Source: Lentzea guizhouensis (GTDB lineage: Bacteria > Actinomycetota > Actinomycetes > Mycobacteriales > Pseudonocardiaceae). From it: 64,000 bases of DNA. The DNA lies in the NCBI RefSeq assembly GCF_001701025.1, contig NZ_CP016793.1, forward strand, positions 9,114,001-9,178,000, in the 5' to 3' direction. This document shows, in pieces, positions 52,712-61,199 of the stretch. The notes beneath the pieces were generated by a model. It saw only the letters and a program-made list of their open reading frames with translations. It was not told the DNA's origin and did no database searches. Position numbers and translations under genes: made by a program. Within the stretch, counting starts at the first letter, position 1. Every line of letters begins with the position of its first letter.

Positions 52712-53741
52712 TCAAGATCCGCACCCGTCGATCCGCTCCGGCTGGGAGGCGCCCACCACGTTGTTCCGGAAGCGCTGGTTGCCCGGGTCGGTGCCGATCT
52801 GCACGTCGAACGGGCTGTTGCCGGTGATGGTGTTCCACTCGAAGGAGTTGTCGACCGAGTCGGAGCCGCCCCAGTCCGCCGACGAGGCCAGCACCAGCGC
52901 GGCGCCCATGACCGACGGACCGGTGGGTTCGTTGCCGTGCAACCGGTTGCCGACGACCGAGACGCGCTGGACGCCGACGGCGGCGATGCCGACGCCGGAG
53001 ATCGGCGGACCGGCGAAACCCAGCACGCCGGGCTCGTCGCCACCGGAGGCCAGGGTGTTGCCGGTGATGTCGTTGTCCGCGACGAGCACGTCGGCGACGC
53101 CGCCGGGCAGCTCACCCTCGTAGGTCTGGTGCAGCAGCAGCACGCCCGCCGCGTTGCCGTGGCAGCGGTTGCGCAGCACCCGTGCGCGGCTGGAGTTGTC
53201 GACGAACACGCCGAAGGCGTTGGCGGTGCTCTCGCTGTCGGCGACCAGCGCGTCGGCGGCCGGGCAGAACGCCAGCGCGATGCCGCCGTACTGGCTGCCC
53301 TCCGCGCGGCAGCGCAGCACCTCCACCACGGCCGACTCGCGCACGTACAGGCCCCACACCGCGTTGCCGACCGACTCGACGTCGACGAGTCGCAGGCCGG
53401 TCGCGGTGTGCGCGTAGACGCCCGCGCCGGAGAAGCCGCGCACGGTCAGGCCCTCGACGGTCACACCGGACACGTCGTGCACGGTGATGCCGCTGACCAC
53501 GTCGGCGGGCGCGTCGTGCAGTGCCGGCACCGCGCTGGGCGCGACGGCGCCGGGCACGATCACCGTGCGGCCCGCGCCCCGCGCCGACGAGCGCCACATC
53601 CGGACGGCCGATCACCAGGCTGCCCTCGTACGTCCCCTCGGCCAGGCGCAGCACCGCGCCCGGCGCGCAGGTGTCGAGCGCTTCCTGGACGGAGTCCCCT
53701 GGTCGAATGCGAACTTCGGTCGTGACCTCGGTCACGGACAT
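52712..53741 (-). CDS. Right-handed beta-helix repeat protein, frameshifted
   Basis: Two overlapping frames make one protein. 53741-~53580 gives 'VRIRPGDSVQEALDTCAPGA' and 'VLRLAEGTYEGSLVIGRPDV'; from ~53570 a second frame continues 'RTVIVPGAVAPSAVPALHDA' through about nine parallel beta-helix coils with NosD/PbH1 character ('GAGVYAHTATGLRLVDVESV', 'NNVVGASQPERIDGCGS'). One base is missing near 53570-53590. Such proteins bind carbohydrates or copper or act as isomerases; in this operon the role is unknown. Start overlaps the AcpS-like stop by 10 bp. Confidence 0.75.
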
Positions 53742-54240
53742 CGCAGCGCTCCTCTCGGCGTGGCGGTCAGTATGGCAAGGGCGACGATCAAGTCACCGCG
53801 GAAACCCCAGCGGGCCAAGCCCACGACGGCCGCGCCTCCGCCGGGGCCGGCGGATCGTCCGGTGAGCCGCGCCAAGGCGGCCGAACCGCTGGCACCGGAC
53901 ACCGCGTAGGCGCAACGCTCGGTCATCGAGACCCCGGTGGCCTCCTCGACCTCGGGCACGGCGGCGGCCAGCAGCGAGCCGGCCCACTCCGCACGGGGCG
54001 CACCTCGCCGCGCCTCGAAGTCGTGCCAGGAGAACCCGGGCGGCCGGCCGCCGACCGCCTTCACGAGGCACTCCTTCACCGCGACCGCGGCCGCGGTGGC
54101 GAGGCCGGGGTCGGCGTGCAGGTCTCGCTCGGCGGGTGAGCGACGTGCCGGGTGTAGGCGGGCCCGCTGTAGGACATGGCGCGGGTGACCCTGGCGACGT
54201 CGACCGCGTCCACCCCGAACAGCATCGGCGGCGCGGTCAC
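53732..54240 (-). CDS. AcpS-type phosphopantetheinyl transferase, frameshifted
   Basis: N-terminal part 'MLFGVDAVDVARVTRAM' holds the conserved Asp of AcpS; the frame breaks near 54128 after 'YTRHVAHP', where one base is missing (AHPAERDLHADP is the natural continuation), then continues 'VKECLVKAVGGRPPGFSWHD' with the WxxKE-type Lys/Glu, ending at 53732. GTG 54240 overlaps the hydrolase stop by 4 bp (GTGA). Would attach the phosphopantetheine arm to an ACP. Second such gene in the operon. Confidence 0.7.
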
Positions 54241-55010
54241 CCGGTGACCCTGTCGAGGAACCGCAGCAGCTCGGCGGTGTAGACCTCGCCGCGCTCGATC
54301 ATCGGGATGTGCCCGCAGTCCTCGACGGTGACGAACTCGGTCTTCGCGTGCCGCGGCACCAGTTCGAGCCACGGCTCGATCGGCGTCATGCGGTCGTGGC
54401 GGCCCCAGATGTAGAGCGACGGGCATGTGACCTTGTCCATCGCCGGGTCGACCCGGTAGGTCCTGGTGGCGCGGATGCTGCGGGCCATCGCGACCATCGC
54501 CGAGCCCTGGCGCAGCAGCTGCGCGGTCGACTCCACCTGCTCGTCGGTGAACAGCGGTTCACCGTGGAAGAGGGCGGCCAGCATGCGGTCGCGGAACTGC
54601 TCGCCCTGCAACCGCACGTCGCCGCGGCGGTCCATGTTCAAGCCCACGTCGGGGTCGGCGCTCAGGCCGGGTGCGCCGCTGACCGCGATGGCTCTCACCC
54701 GGTCCGGGAAGCGGCCCGCGAGGTCGATGGCGACCAGACCTCCCAGGGAGTTCGCGCAGACCACGACCTCCTCCGCGCCGACCGCGTCCACGGCCTCCAT
54801 CAGGGCGTCCCCGAGGCGTTCGACGGAACCCGCGATCTTCGCGTCCACCCCGCAGATGGGCTCCTCGGTGCGCAGCACCGGCCACCCGGCGTCGGCGAGG
54901 GCGGCGAACGGGTGGTCCCAGATCCAGCCGCCCGCGAACAGGGCGGACATGAAGGCCACCAGCGGTCGCCCGCCCGCCGCGGGCCGGTGGTCGGCGGTGA
55001 AGACCGTCAT
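54237..55010 (-). CDS. Alpha/beta hydrolase
   Basis: 257 aa. Nucleophile 'VVVCANSLGGLVAIDLAGRF' (NSLGG), 'LYIWGRHDRMTP' with the Asp, and 'TVEDCGHIPMIERGE' with the His: a complete serine-hydrolase triad. Thioesterase, lactonase or off-loading role is possible in the PKS operon. Starts 20 bp after the SnoaL-like gene. Confidence 0.85.
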   Translation of the reverse strand: MTVFTADHRPAAGGRPLVAFMSALFAGGWIWDHPFAALADAGWPVLRTEEPICGVDAKIAGSVERLGDALMEAVDAVGAEEVVVCANSLGGLVAIDLAGRFPDRVRAIAVSGAPGLSADPDVGLNMDRRGDVRLQGEQFRDRMLAALFHGEPLFTDEQVESTAQLLRQGSAMVAMARSIRATRTYRVDPAMDKVTCPSLYIWGRHDRMTPIEPWLELVPRHAKTEFVTVEDCGHIPMIERGEVYTAELLRFLDRVTG

Positions 55011-55029
55011 CGGGCAGCTCCTGGCGTCA

Positions 55030-55875
55030 TCAGAACAGGGGGTCGGGGGTCGGGGTGGTGCCGCACGCGCAGGTCTTGCCCGCGCCCACGTCGACCACCT
55101 CCTCGCAGTCGGGGCAGCGCAGGTGGAGGGTCTCCCGCTCCAGCACCCACACGCTGGTGTACGCCCCGGTGCACAGGCCGCCGCGGAAGAACTTCCGCAG
55201 GGACCGCTGGTGCGGCCGGGCGTGCACGGCGCGGACCGACTCCGGGCGGTCGAAGGCGCTGACCGTGTACTTGCGGGTGCCGATCTCGAACGTGCCCACG
55301 CCGAGGAAGCCCTTCGAGGCGCGCAGCGACTTGACCACCTCGGTGCTGAGCAGGTCGACGTCCGCGCCCTCGACGTCGTCGCGGAAGTCCAGGTAGGTGA
55401 ACGTCAGCACCCGCGGGTACTCGGTCCTGCCCATCGTGGTGCGGGCGCTGATGCCGTACTCCTGCACCTCGTCGCGGCTGAGGAGGAAGCGCGCCCTGTG
55501 GCCGAGCGACGAGGCCAGCGCGACGCGGTCGAAGTGGCGGCGCACGCGCACCGCGCCGTCCACGACGGTCAGCACGTCGACGCCGGCAACCGCCGCCGCA
55601 CCGCCCGTGCCCGGTATCCCCAGGTAGGGGGCGCGGTGCGTGGCGGCCAGGGTCCAGGTGAGCACGGCGGTGCCGCCCGCGTCAGCGGCCGGCGCGAAGT
55701 CGAGCACCAGGTCCGGGAACCGGGTCAGCACGGCCTCGACGTGCGCGACGAGGTCCGCGCCCGCCACCGGCTCCGGTGTGTCCGGGTCGGCGAACTCCGC
55801 CACCGTCCGACGGGCGGCGGCGTCGCGTTCGCGCCAGGCCGCGGCCCACCGCGCGGCGGTCTCGATCAGGTCCAT
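55030..55875 (-). CDS. SnoaL-like / dimeric barrel / zinc-ribbon fusion
   Basis: 281 aa. Residues ~1-125 form a SnoaL (NTF2-like) domain: 'TAARWAAAWRERDAAARRTV', 'VDGAVRVRRHFDRVALASSL'. Residues ~150-255 resemble ABM/DUF3291-type dimeric alpha-beta barrels ('VVKSLRASKGFLGVGTFEIG', 'YTVSAFDRPESVRAVHARPH'). The C-terminus 'LRCPDCEEVVDVGAGKTCAC' is a CxxC...CxC zinc ribbon. SnoaL cyclases fold polyketide chains, so a cyclase/oxygenase fusion is a fair guess. ATG 55875 overlaps the transferase stop by 10 bp. Confidence 0.7.
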   Translation of the reverse strand: MDLIETAARWAAAWRERDAAARRTVAEFADPDTPEPVAGADLVAHVEAVLTRFPDLVLDFAPAADAGGTAVLTWTLAATHRAPYLGIPGTGGAAAVAGVDVLTVVDGAVRVRRHFDRVALASSLGHRARFLLSRDEVQEYGISARTTMGRTEYPRVLTFTYLDFRDDVEGADVDLLSTEVVKSLRASKGFLGVGTFEIGTRKYTVSAFDRPESVRAVHARPHQRSLRKFFRGGLCTGAYTSVWVLERETLHLRCPDCEEVVDVGAGKTCACGTTPTPDPLF

Positions 55876-56309
55876 GCGGTCACCGCTTCCCGGTCGTGGT
55901 CCTCGGCCAGCCGTGCCGCGGTCAGTGCCACCGCGAACGCGAGGTCGGCGGTGTGGCTGACGGAGACCCGGACGCGGGTGCCCGCCGCCTCCCTGCCGTC
56001 CAGCGCGCCGATCAGGCGCACACCCGGCGGGTGACCGTGCAGGCAGGCCGCCGTGCGGCTGCACAGGGGCGTGGGCAGGGGCAGCACCTCCACCGCACCC
56101 AGGTGCTCCGCGGTCACGGGCTCGTCCAGCAGGCGCAGCACGGCGTACTTGGCCGCGAGCCTGCCTGCCCAGTGCTGGAGGGTGCGCCCTGCGCCGGACC
56201 GCAGCCGTTCCGGGCGGGTGAACACGACCTCCAGCGGCATCGGCTCGACCAGCTGCCACGGTGCCGTCAGCTCGCCGAAGGCGACCGCGGCGCTCCCCCA
56301 CCTGGTCAT
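55866..56309 (-). CDS. AcpS-type 4'-phosphopantetheinyl transferase
   Basis: 147 aa. Region 'HWAGRLAAKYAVLRLLDEPV' carries the (W)AxK helix and 'RVRVSVSHTADLAFAVAL' the SxSHT signature. The start 'MTRWGSAAVAFGELTAPWQL' lacks the DxxxI/V motif of classical AcpS. ATG 56309 overlaps the fabD stop by 4 bp (ATGA). Expected to activate an ACP for the KS-CLF pair; the ACP is not in the window. Confidence 0.75.
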   Translation of the reverse strand: MTRWGSAAVAFGELTAPWQLVEPMPLEVVFTRPERLRSGAGRTLQHWAGRLAAKYAVLRLLDEPVTAEHLGAVEVLPLPTPLCSRTAACLHGHPPGVRLIGALDGREAAGTRVRVSVSHTADLAFAVALTAARLAEDHDREAVTAWT

Positions 56310-57220
56310 GCCGCGGGCTCCGGGCGGCGCAGCCTGCGCACGGCGGCCGGGTCGGCCATGCTGACGCAGCTCGCGCCGACGCCGCGCAGCAGCCCCGCGA
56401 GCACCTTGCTGTCGCCGACCTCGACCAGGGTCTCGGCATCGGCGAGCACGCGCATCGTCGCGGTCCACCGCACCCGAGCCGTGAGCTGCGTGATCAACGC
56501 GTCCACGATGGTCGGCAGGTCCGTGGTGGGTTCGCCGGTCGCGTTCGGGACCACCGGGACGCGCGGCGAGCGCATCGGTGTCGCGCGCACCGCCTCGGCC
56601 CAGCCGTCCAGCGCACCCGCCATCAGCGGCGAGTGGAACGCGTTGCTCACCTTGAGCGCCACCACCTTGCGGGCACCGACCGCCCCGGACAGCGCGACGA
56701 GCCGCTCGACGGCGGCGGTCGCGCCGGAGACCACGGTGTGGTCCGGCGCGTTCTCCAGGCCGACGACCAGCGGCTCACCCGGCCCTGCGGCCTCGGCGGC
56801 CAGTTCCTCCACCCGCTGTGGCGTCAACCCCAGCACGGCGGTCATGCCACCGGTCTCCGGCAGGTCGGCCATCAGCCGGGCGCGGGTGGCGACCAGGCGC
56901 AGCGCGGTGTCGACGTCCAGCACGCCCGCCGCGCACAGCGCGCTGATCTCACCGACGCTGTGCCCGGCGACGATGTCCGGTTCCACGCCGCGTTCCCGCA
57001 GAATCGCGAGCGCGGCGAGGTTGCACGCGATCACGGCGGGCTGCGCGTGCGAGGTGTCGACGAGCTTGTCCAGCGGCCCGCGGGCGCACAGCTGCGACAC
57101 CGGTTCGGACAGCAGTTCGTCGGCGCGCGCGACCACCGCCGCGCCCACCGGGTCACGGCGCAGCCAGCCGCCCATGCCGACCCGGACCGTTCCTTGACCG
57201 GGGAACACGAAGCCGATCAC
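56306..57220 (-). CDS. Malonyl-CoA:ACP acyltransferase (FabD-like)
   Basis: 304 aa. 'GFVFPGQGTVRVGMGGWLR' start, nucleophile 'VAGHSVGEISALCAAG' (GHSxG), 'GGMTAVLGLTPQRVEELAAE', 'VSNAFHSPLMAGALDGWAE' (catalytic His in NAFHS), and 'VEVGDSKVLAGLLRG' end. GTG 57220 has GGAGG 7 nt upstream and gives the typical N-terminus; the longer open frame to 58027 is read-through over the hydrolase. Loads malonyl units on the ACP. Confidence 0.92.
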   Translation of the reverse strand: MIGFVFPGQGTVRVGMGGWLRRDPVGAAVVARADELLSEPVSQLCARGPLDKLVDTSHAQPAVIACNLAALAILRERGVEPDIVAGHSVGEISALCAAGVLDVDTALRLVATRARLMADLPETGGMTAVLGLTPQRVEELAAEAAGPGEPLVVGLENAPDHTVVSGATAAVERLVALSGAVGARKVVALKVSNAFHSPLMAGALDGWAEAVRATPMRSPRVPVVPNATGEPTTDLPTIVDALITQLTARVRWTATMRVLADAETLVEVGDSKVLAGLLRGVGASCVSMADPAAVRRLRRPEPAA

Positions 57221-57270
57221 CTGCGAACCTCCAGTCCTCCGCGCTGCCTTTGCCGACGAGCCGGGCACTC

Positions 57271-58152
57271 TCAGAGCCGGCGCCGCCGGGTGGGCACCGC
57301 CGCGGCCTTCTCGGTGCCCAGGAAACCCAGCAGCAGCTTGGTGACGATCTCCGGCTGGTCCAGCGGGATCCAGTGGCTGGCGTCCTCGACGCGCTCGTAG
57401 CGCCACGAGCCCTTGACGAACTTCACCGAGCCCGTCATGCCCTCTTCGAGCAGCGCCTTGTCCCCGGTGGACCAGATGCCGAGGGTGGGCGCGAGCACGG
57501 GCGGGAAGTTGCCCTCCACGCGCAGCTCTGCCTCGGGTGAGCGGTTGGCGCGGTACCAGTTCAGCGCCGCGGTGAGCGCACCCGGCTTGGCCAGCTCGCG
57601 CGGGTAGCGCTGGTGGTCGCCCTCGCCGCCCATGATCTCCTTGAACAGCCGCCACCCGTTGCGCCGCAGCAGCTGCTCGCTCACGCCGGGGAACTGGTAG
57701 AAGAGCATGTACCAGCTGGCCTTGCGCTGCTCGATCGACGGCGTGCCGAACACGCCGGGGTGGCCGACCGACAGCACGGCGAGGTGGTCGACGCGGCGCG
57801 GCATCAGGAACGCGTACATCCACGCGATGGCGGCGCCCCAGTCGTGCCCGACGATGTGCGCCTTGGGGATGCCGAGGTGCTGCGTCAGGGCCACGACGTC
57901 GTTGACGATCGTGCGCATGTCGTACGCCTCGACCTCCTGCGGCTTGCCCGACTCGCCGAAGCCGCGCAGGTCGGGCGCGATGACGCGGAAGCCCGCCTCC
58001 ACCAGGGGGTCGATCTGGTGCCGCCACAGGTAGTGCGAGTCGGGGAAGCCGTGCAGCAGCACGACCGGGTCACCCTCGCCCTTGTCCACGTACGCGATGT
58101 CGATGCCGTTGACGTGCACCGACCCGGTCAGCAGGGTGTCCTTGACGTTCAT
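57271..58152 (-). CDS. Epoxide-hydrolase-like alpha/beta hydrolase
   Basis: 293 aa. 'VVLLHGFPDSHYLWRHQIDP' (HGxP), nucleophile Asp in 'HIVGHDWGAAIAWMYAFLMP' (GHDWG), 'IWSTGDKALLEEGM' and 'EDASHWIPLDQPE' with the His. ATG 58152 overlaps the flavoprotein stop (ATGA). Next to a flavin monooxygenase, epoxidation then opening of the ring is a sensible pairing (inference). Confidence 0.88.
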   Translation of the reverse strand: MNVKDTLLTGSVHVNGIDIAYVDKGEGDPVVLLHGFPDSHYLWRHQIDPLVEAGFRVIAPDLRGFGESGKPQEVEAYDMRTIVNDVVALTQHLGIPKAHIVGHDWGAAIAWMYAFLMPRRVDHLAVLSVGHPGVFGTPSIEQRKASWYMLFYQFPGVSEQLLRRNGWRLFKEIMGGEGDHQRYPRELAKPGALTAALNWYRANRSPEAELRVEGNFPPVLAPTLGIWSTGDKALLEEGMTGSVKFVKGSWRYERVEDASHWIPLDQPEIVTKLLLGFLGTEKAAAVPTRRRRL

Positions 58153-59148
58153 GCCCTCTCCCTGAACAGCCTCTCGGCGAAGAACTCGCTGAACCCGAAC
58201 TCCGGCACGTCCTCGGGCGGGACCATGTTGAGCAGGCCGGTCACCGACGCGGCGAAGTTCTCGGCCATCAGCTCGCGCGCCGTCCTGGACGATCGGCTGC
58301 TCGGGGAACATCGCCACCGACGGCCACAGCTTGAGCGGCCCGATCGACCTCGCGGCGCTGTACACGGCCTTGCCGCGGTCGGGCAGGGACGCCAGCTCGA
58401 AGTCCGCGATGAACCGCCTCTCGCCCTCCGGGCCCTGGTAGAGCTTCCGGTTGGCGGTCGGGAAGTTGATGTAGAGCCGGGCGTTGCCGTCGCCCTGCGG
58501 GAACACCATGAACATCTTCTCGTCCTCGGTGCCCATCGCCTGCACGTCCATCGGCCAGTCGTCCAGGCCGGTGACCCGCAGCCCGCCGCCCCAGTGGTGC
58601 ACCGAGGTCGCCATGGACACGCCGACCTGGCGGCCGACCGTGCAGCCTCGGCCGGTGGCGCCGATGACCATGCGCGGCCTGGCCAGGTGTTCCTGCCCGG
58701 CACGGGTCCAGCGGACCTCCGGGCGGGTTCCGGCGGTGACCTGGACGCGCTGCGCGCCCATGACCACGGTCGCGCCGTCCTCGGCCTGCTCGGCCATCAG
58801 CGCGCAGACCTCGTGGTGCGGGAACGACATGGGGCCGCCGACACCGGGCACGAACCGCGTCATGTCCACGGTCTCCGCCTCGGCCGGGTCGACCGTCTCG
58901 TCCCACTGCGTCCACTCGCGGATCTCCCACGCGCCGCCGATGCCGAACGCCTCCTCCACGCCCAGCGTCTGCGCCTCGCGCAGGCCCCACGGCGCGATCC
59001 ACTCGCCGCGCACGATGTCCTGGTAGGTCTCCTGCTTCTCCAGCAGCACCACGGACAGGCCGTTCAGCGCGAGGTTGGCCGCGGCGGACGCGCCCGCGAT
59101 ACCGCCGCCCACCACGACGACGTCGATCCCGGTGTGCTCGACGGTCAT
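58149..59148 (-). pseudogene. FAD-dependent monooxygenase, internal deletion
   Basis: ATG 59148, 'GIDVVVVGGGIAGASAAANL' (FAD, GxGxxG) and 'VIGATGRGCTVGRQVGVSM' mid-protein. After 'MFPEQPIVQDGA' (~58275) the frame shifts and the part that should hold the GDAAG motif is missing (~80-100 codons); the last ~40 codons resume as 'FAASVTGLLNMVPPEDVPEF' to the stop at 58149. Either a real deletion or missing assembly sequence. Coupled to neighbours by ATGA overlaps at both ends, so the operon structure is otherwise intact. Confidence 0.75.
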
Positions 59149-59873
59149 GCCTGCCACCTCTCCCAGGACGTGCGTTCCTTGGCTGGAACCCGCTTGGCGG
59201 GGCGGAAATCGGTGCCGATCGTGTAGGCGACCGGTACCAGGCAGACCTGGGTGACACCGGCTGGGATGCCGAGCAGCTCACCGACCTGCCGCTCGAACGG
59301 CAGGTGCATGCACGTGATCGTGCTGCCGAGACCGCGGCTGCGCAGGGCCAGCTGGAACGACCAGACCGCGGGGAAGATCGAGCCGTAGAAGTTGCTGGCC
59401 CGCATGGCCCCGATCCGCACGCCCTCCTGCCAGGTGCCGAGGTTGCGGGTGCCGGTCGCGCCGAGCCACTCGGCGTCGATCGCGCCGATGTCCGGCGGCC
59501 GGCCGAGCACGCACGGGATCACCAGCGCGGGCACCCTGGCGATGGTCTCGGCCAGCGCGGCGGCGGAGGCGTTGTTCTTCCTCGCCTGCGGGTTGTTGCG
59601 CCGGCGCCCGGACCGCGTCCACACCTCTTTCTGGTGGAACTGCCAGGAGATGTCGAAGAGCTCCGCCAGCTGGTCCTTCACCGCCTGCTCGGTGATCACG
59701 ACCCAGCGCCAGTTCTGCTGGTCGTTCGCGGTCGGCGCCTGGACGGCGACCTCCAGCGCCTCTTCGAGCACCGCGCGCGGCACGGGCCGGTCGAGGTCGA
59801 GCCTGCGGCGCACCGACCGGGTGGTGGTGAGCAGCCGGTCGGTCTCCAGCACGTCGAAGGGCAGGCCGGTCAC
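59145..59873 (-). CDS. Nitroreductase-family flavoprotein
   Basis: 242 aa. 'RSVRRRLDLDRPVPRAVLEE' and 'APTANDQQNWRWVVI' (FMN contact) at the N-terminus, 'MRASNFYGSIFPAVWSFQLA' then 'LRSRGLGSTITCMHLPFERQ', ending 'VCLVPVAYTIGTDFRPAKR', the usual C-terminal FMN segment. Probably dimeric, reduces a conjugated or quinone-like group with NAD(P)H. GTG 59873 overlaps the CLF stop (GTGA). Confidence 0.9.
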   Translation of the reverse strand: MTGLPFDVLETDRLLTTTRSVRRRLDLDRPVPRAVLEEALEVAVQAPTANDQQNWRWVVITEQAVKDQLAELFDISWQFHQKEVWTRSGRRRNNPQARKNNASAAALAETIARVPALVIPCVLGRPPDIGAIDAEWLGATGTRNLGTWQEGVRIGAMRASNFYGSIFPAVWSFQLALRSRGLGSTITCMHLPFERQVGELLGIPAGVTQVCLVPVAYTIGTDFRPAKRVPAKERTSWERWQA

Positions 59874-61199
59874 ACCGCACCCAGCAGGGTTCCTCCGCGC
59901 ACCGAGCCGGGCGCGGCGCTGAGCACGAGGGCCTTGGCCGGCGTGGCCGGCAGCTCGGGCTTGGTGACGTAGGACTCGACCGTGCCGGCACGAGGACTGG
60001 TCAGCCCCGGGATGGCCGGTGCGACGCCGTCGCGCAAGGCGAGTGCGGCCAGCGCCAGGTTCAGCGCGCCGGTGGCCGCACCCGCGTCACGTCAGGCCCG
60101 CGTGGCGGTGAGGCGGGCGGACGGGACGGCGTCGACACCGCGCCCGCCTCCGCCTCGTCGTCGCACCGCGGTGGCCGCACCGACCACCAGGTCCACGCCT
60201 TCGACGGGCAGCGGGCGATGGGCGCTGCACCAGGGAACGCTCGTCGTCCACTCCCGCGCTCCGTGGGGCTGCCCAGCACCGCGCGTACGGGGTCGCGCCC
60301 CTGGCGGCGCGTGCGCGGCGGACTCGACGACCAGGGCCACCGACGCGGACGCGGACGCCTCGCCCGAGTTCCGGTCGTAGGGGTCGACCCGCGTGCCGTC
60401 GCCGGGCTCCGGTGACTCGTCGGCGGCGACCACGATCACCACGTCCGCCTTGCCGGTCCGGATGGTCTCCACCGCGCAGTCCAGCGCGATGGACGCCGAC
60501 GCGCCGTCCACTCCCGCGCTCGTGGGCGCTGCCCAGCACCGCGCGTACGGGGTCGCCCCTGGCGGCGGCGTGCGCGGCGGACTCGACGACCAGGGCCACC
60601 GACGCGGCGCGACGGACGCCTCGCCCAGTTCCGGTCGTAGGGGTCGACCCGCGTGCCGTCGCCGGGCTCCGGTGACTCGTCGGCGGCGACCACGATCACC
60701 ACGTCCGCCTTGCCGGTCCGGATGGTCTCCACCGCGCAGTCCAGCGCGATGGACGCCGACGCGCCGCCGTTGCAGATCGTCGTGGTCGGGCCGCGCAGGC
60801 CCAGGGTCTGGCAGACCGCGCCGCCGGTGGCGTTGAGCACCACGTTGGAGAAGCTGAGCACGGCGGGCTTGTTCGGGTTGGCCAGCACGCTCTCGTCGAA
60901 CCCGCCGGTGCTCTCCACCGAGCCCGCCGCGGTGGCGAAGATGACGCCCACGTTGTCCAGGGCGGCGCGGGGCAGCTTCAGCCCGGCGTCCTCCCAGGCC
61001 AGCCGGGAGGCGGCGATCGCCATGCGGGACAGGTTGTTCATGTGCCGCCACAGCGAGCGCGGCGCGAACGTGCGGCCCTCCAGGGACGGCTCCGCGCCGA
61101 CCGCGGTGCGGCCGTTGGCGACCGCCTCGGCGACCTCGGCGATGCCGGTGCCCAAACCGGTGACCGGTCCGAGGCCGGTGAGGACGACCTCGGCGGCGG
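59870..61199 (-). CDS. CLF-like ketosynthase half, frameshifted and duplicated
   Basis: Continues in frame from the upstream KS without a stop. 'EVVLTGLGPVTGLGTGIAEV' begins the domain and 'TTTICNGGASASIALDCAVE' occupies the nucleophile region with Cys retained. After 'YDRNSGEASASASVALVVES' a 260-bp tandem duplication and several frame changes follow. The C-terminus is recoverable: 'EGVDLVVGAATAV' where the HGTGT His would be, 'ARLTATRA' then 'GAATGALNLALAALALRDGV' where NxxGH would be, ending 'VRGGTLLGAV'. Loss of both His with the ALRDGV end is the chain-length-factor pattern. The boundary with the KS is approximate. Confidence 0.7.
60246..60765. repeat. 260-bp tandem duplication inside the CLF gene
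   Basis: Copy 1 (60246-60505) and copy 2 (60506-60765) are nearly identical, both starting GTCCACTCCCGCGCT, with only short indels, mostly in G/C runs. In the protein the copies repeat the segment from the nucleophile loop to 'VALVVES', which would put two active-site loops in one domain; that cannot be a normal fold. Assembly artefact or very recent duplication. Confidence 0.85.

Noticed and set aside
57613..59226. 537-residue plus-strand frame
   Set aside because: Antisense shadow of the hydrolase and FAD monooxygenase genes.
60246..60765. CRISPR or regulatory repeat array
   Set aside because: Only two long units lying within a coding region; no short repeats with spacers.
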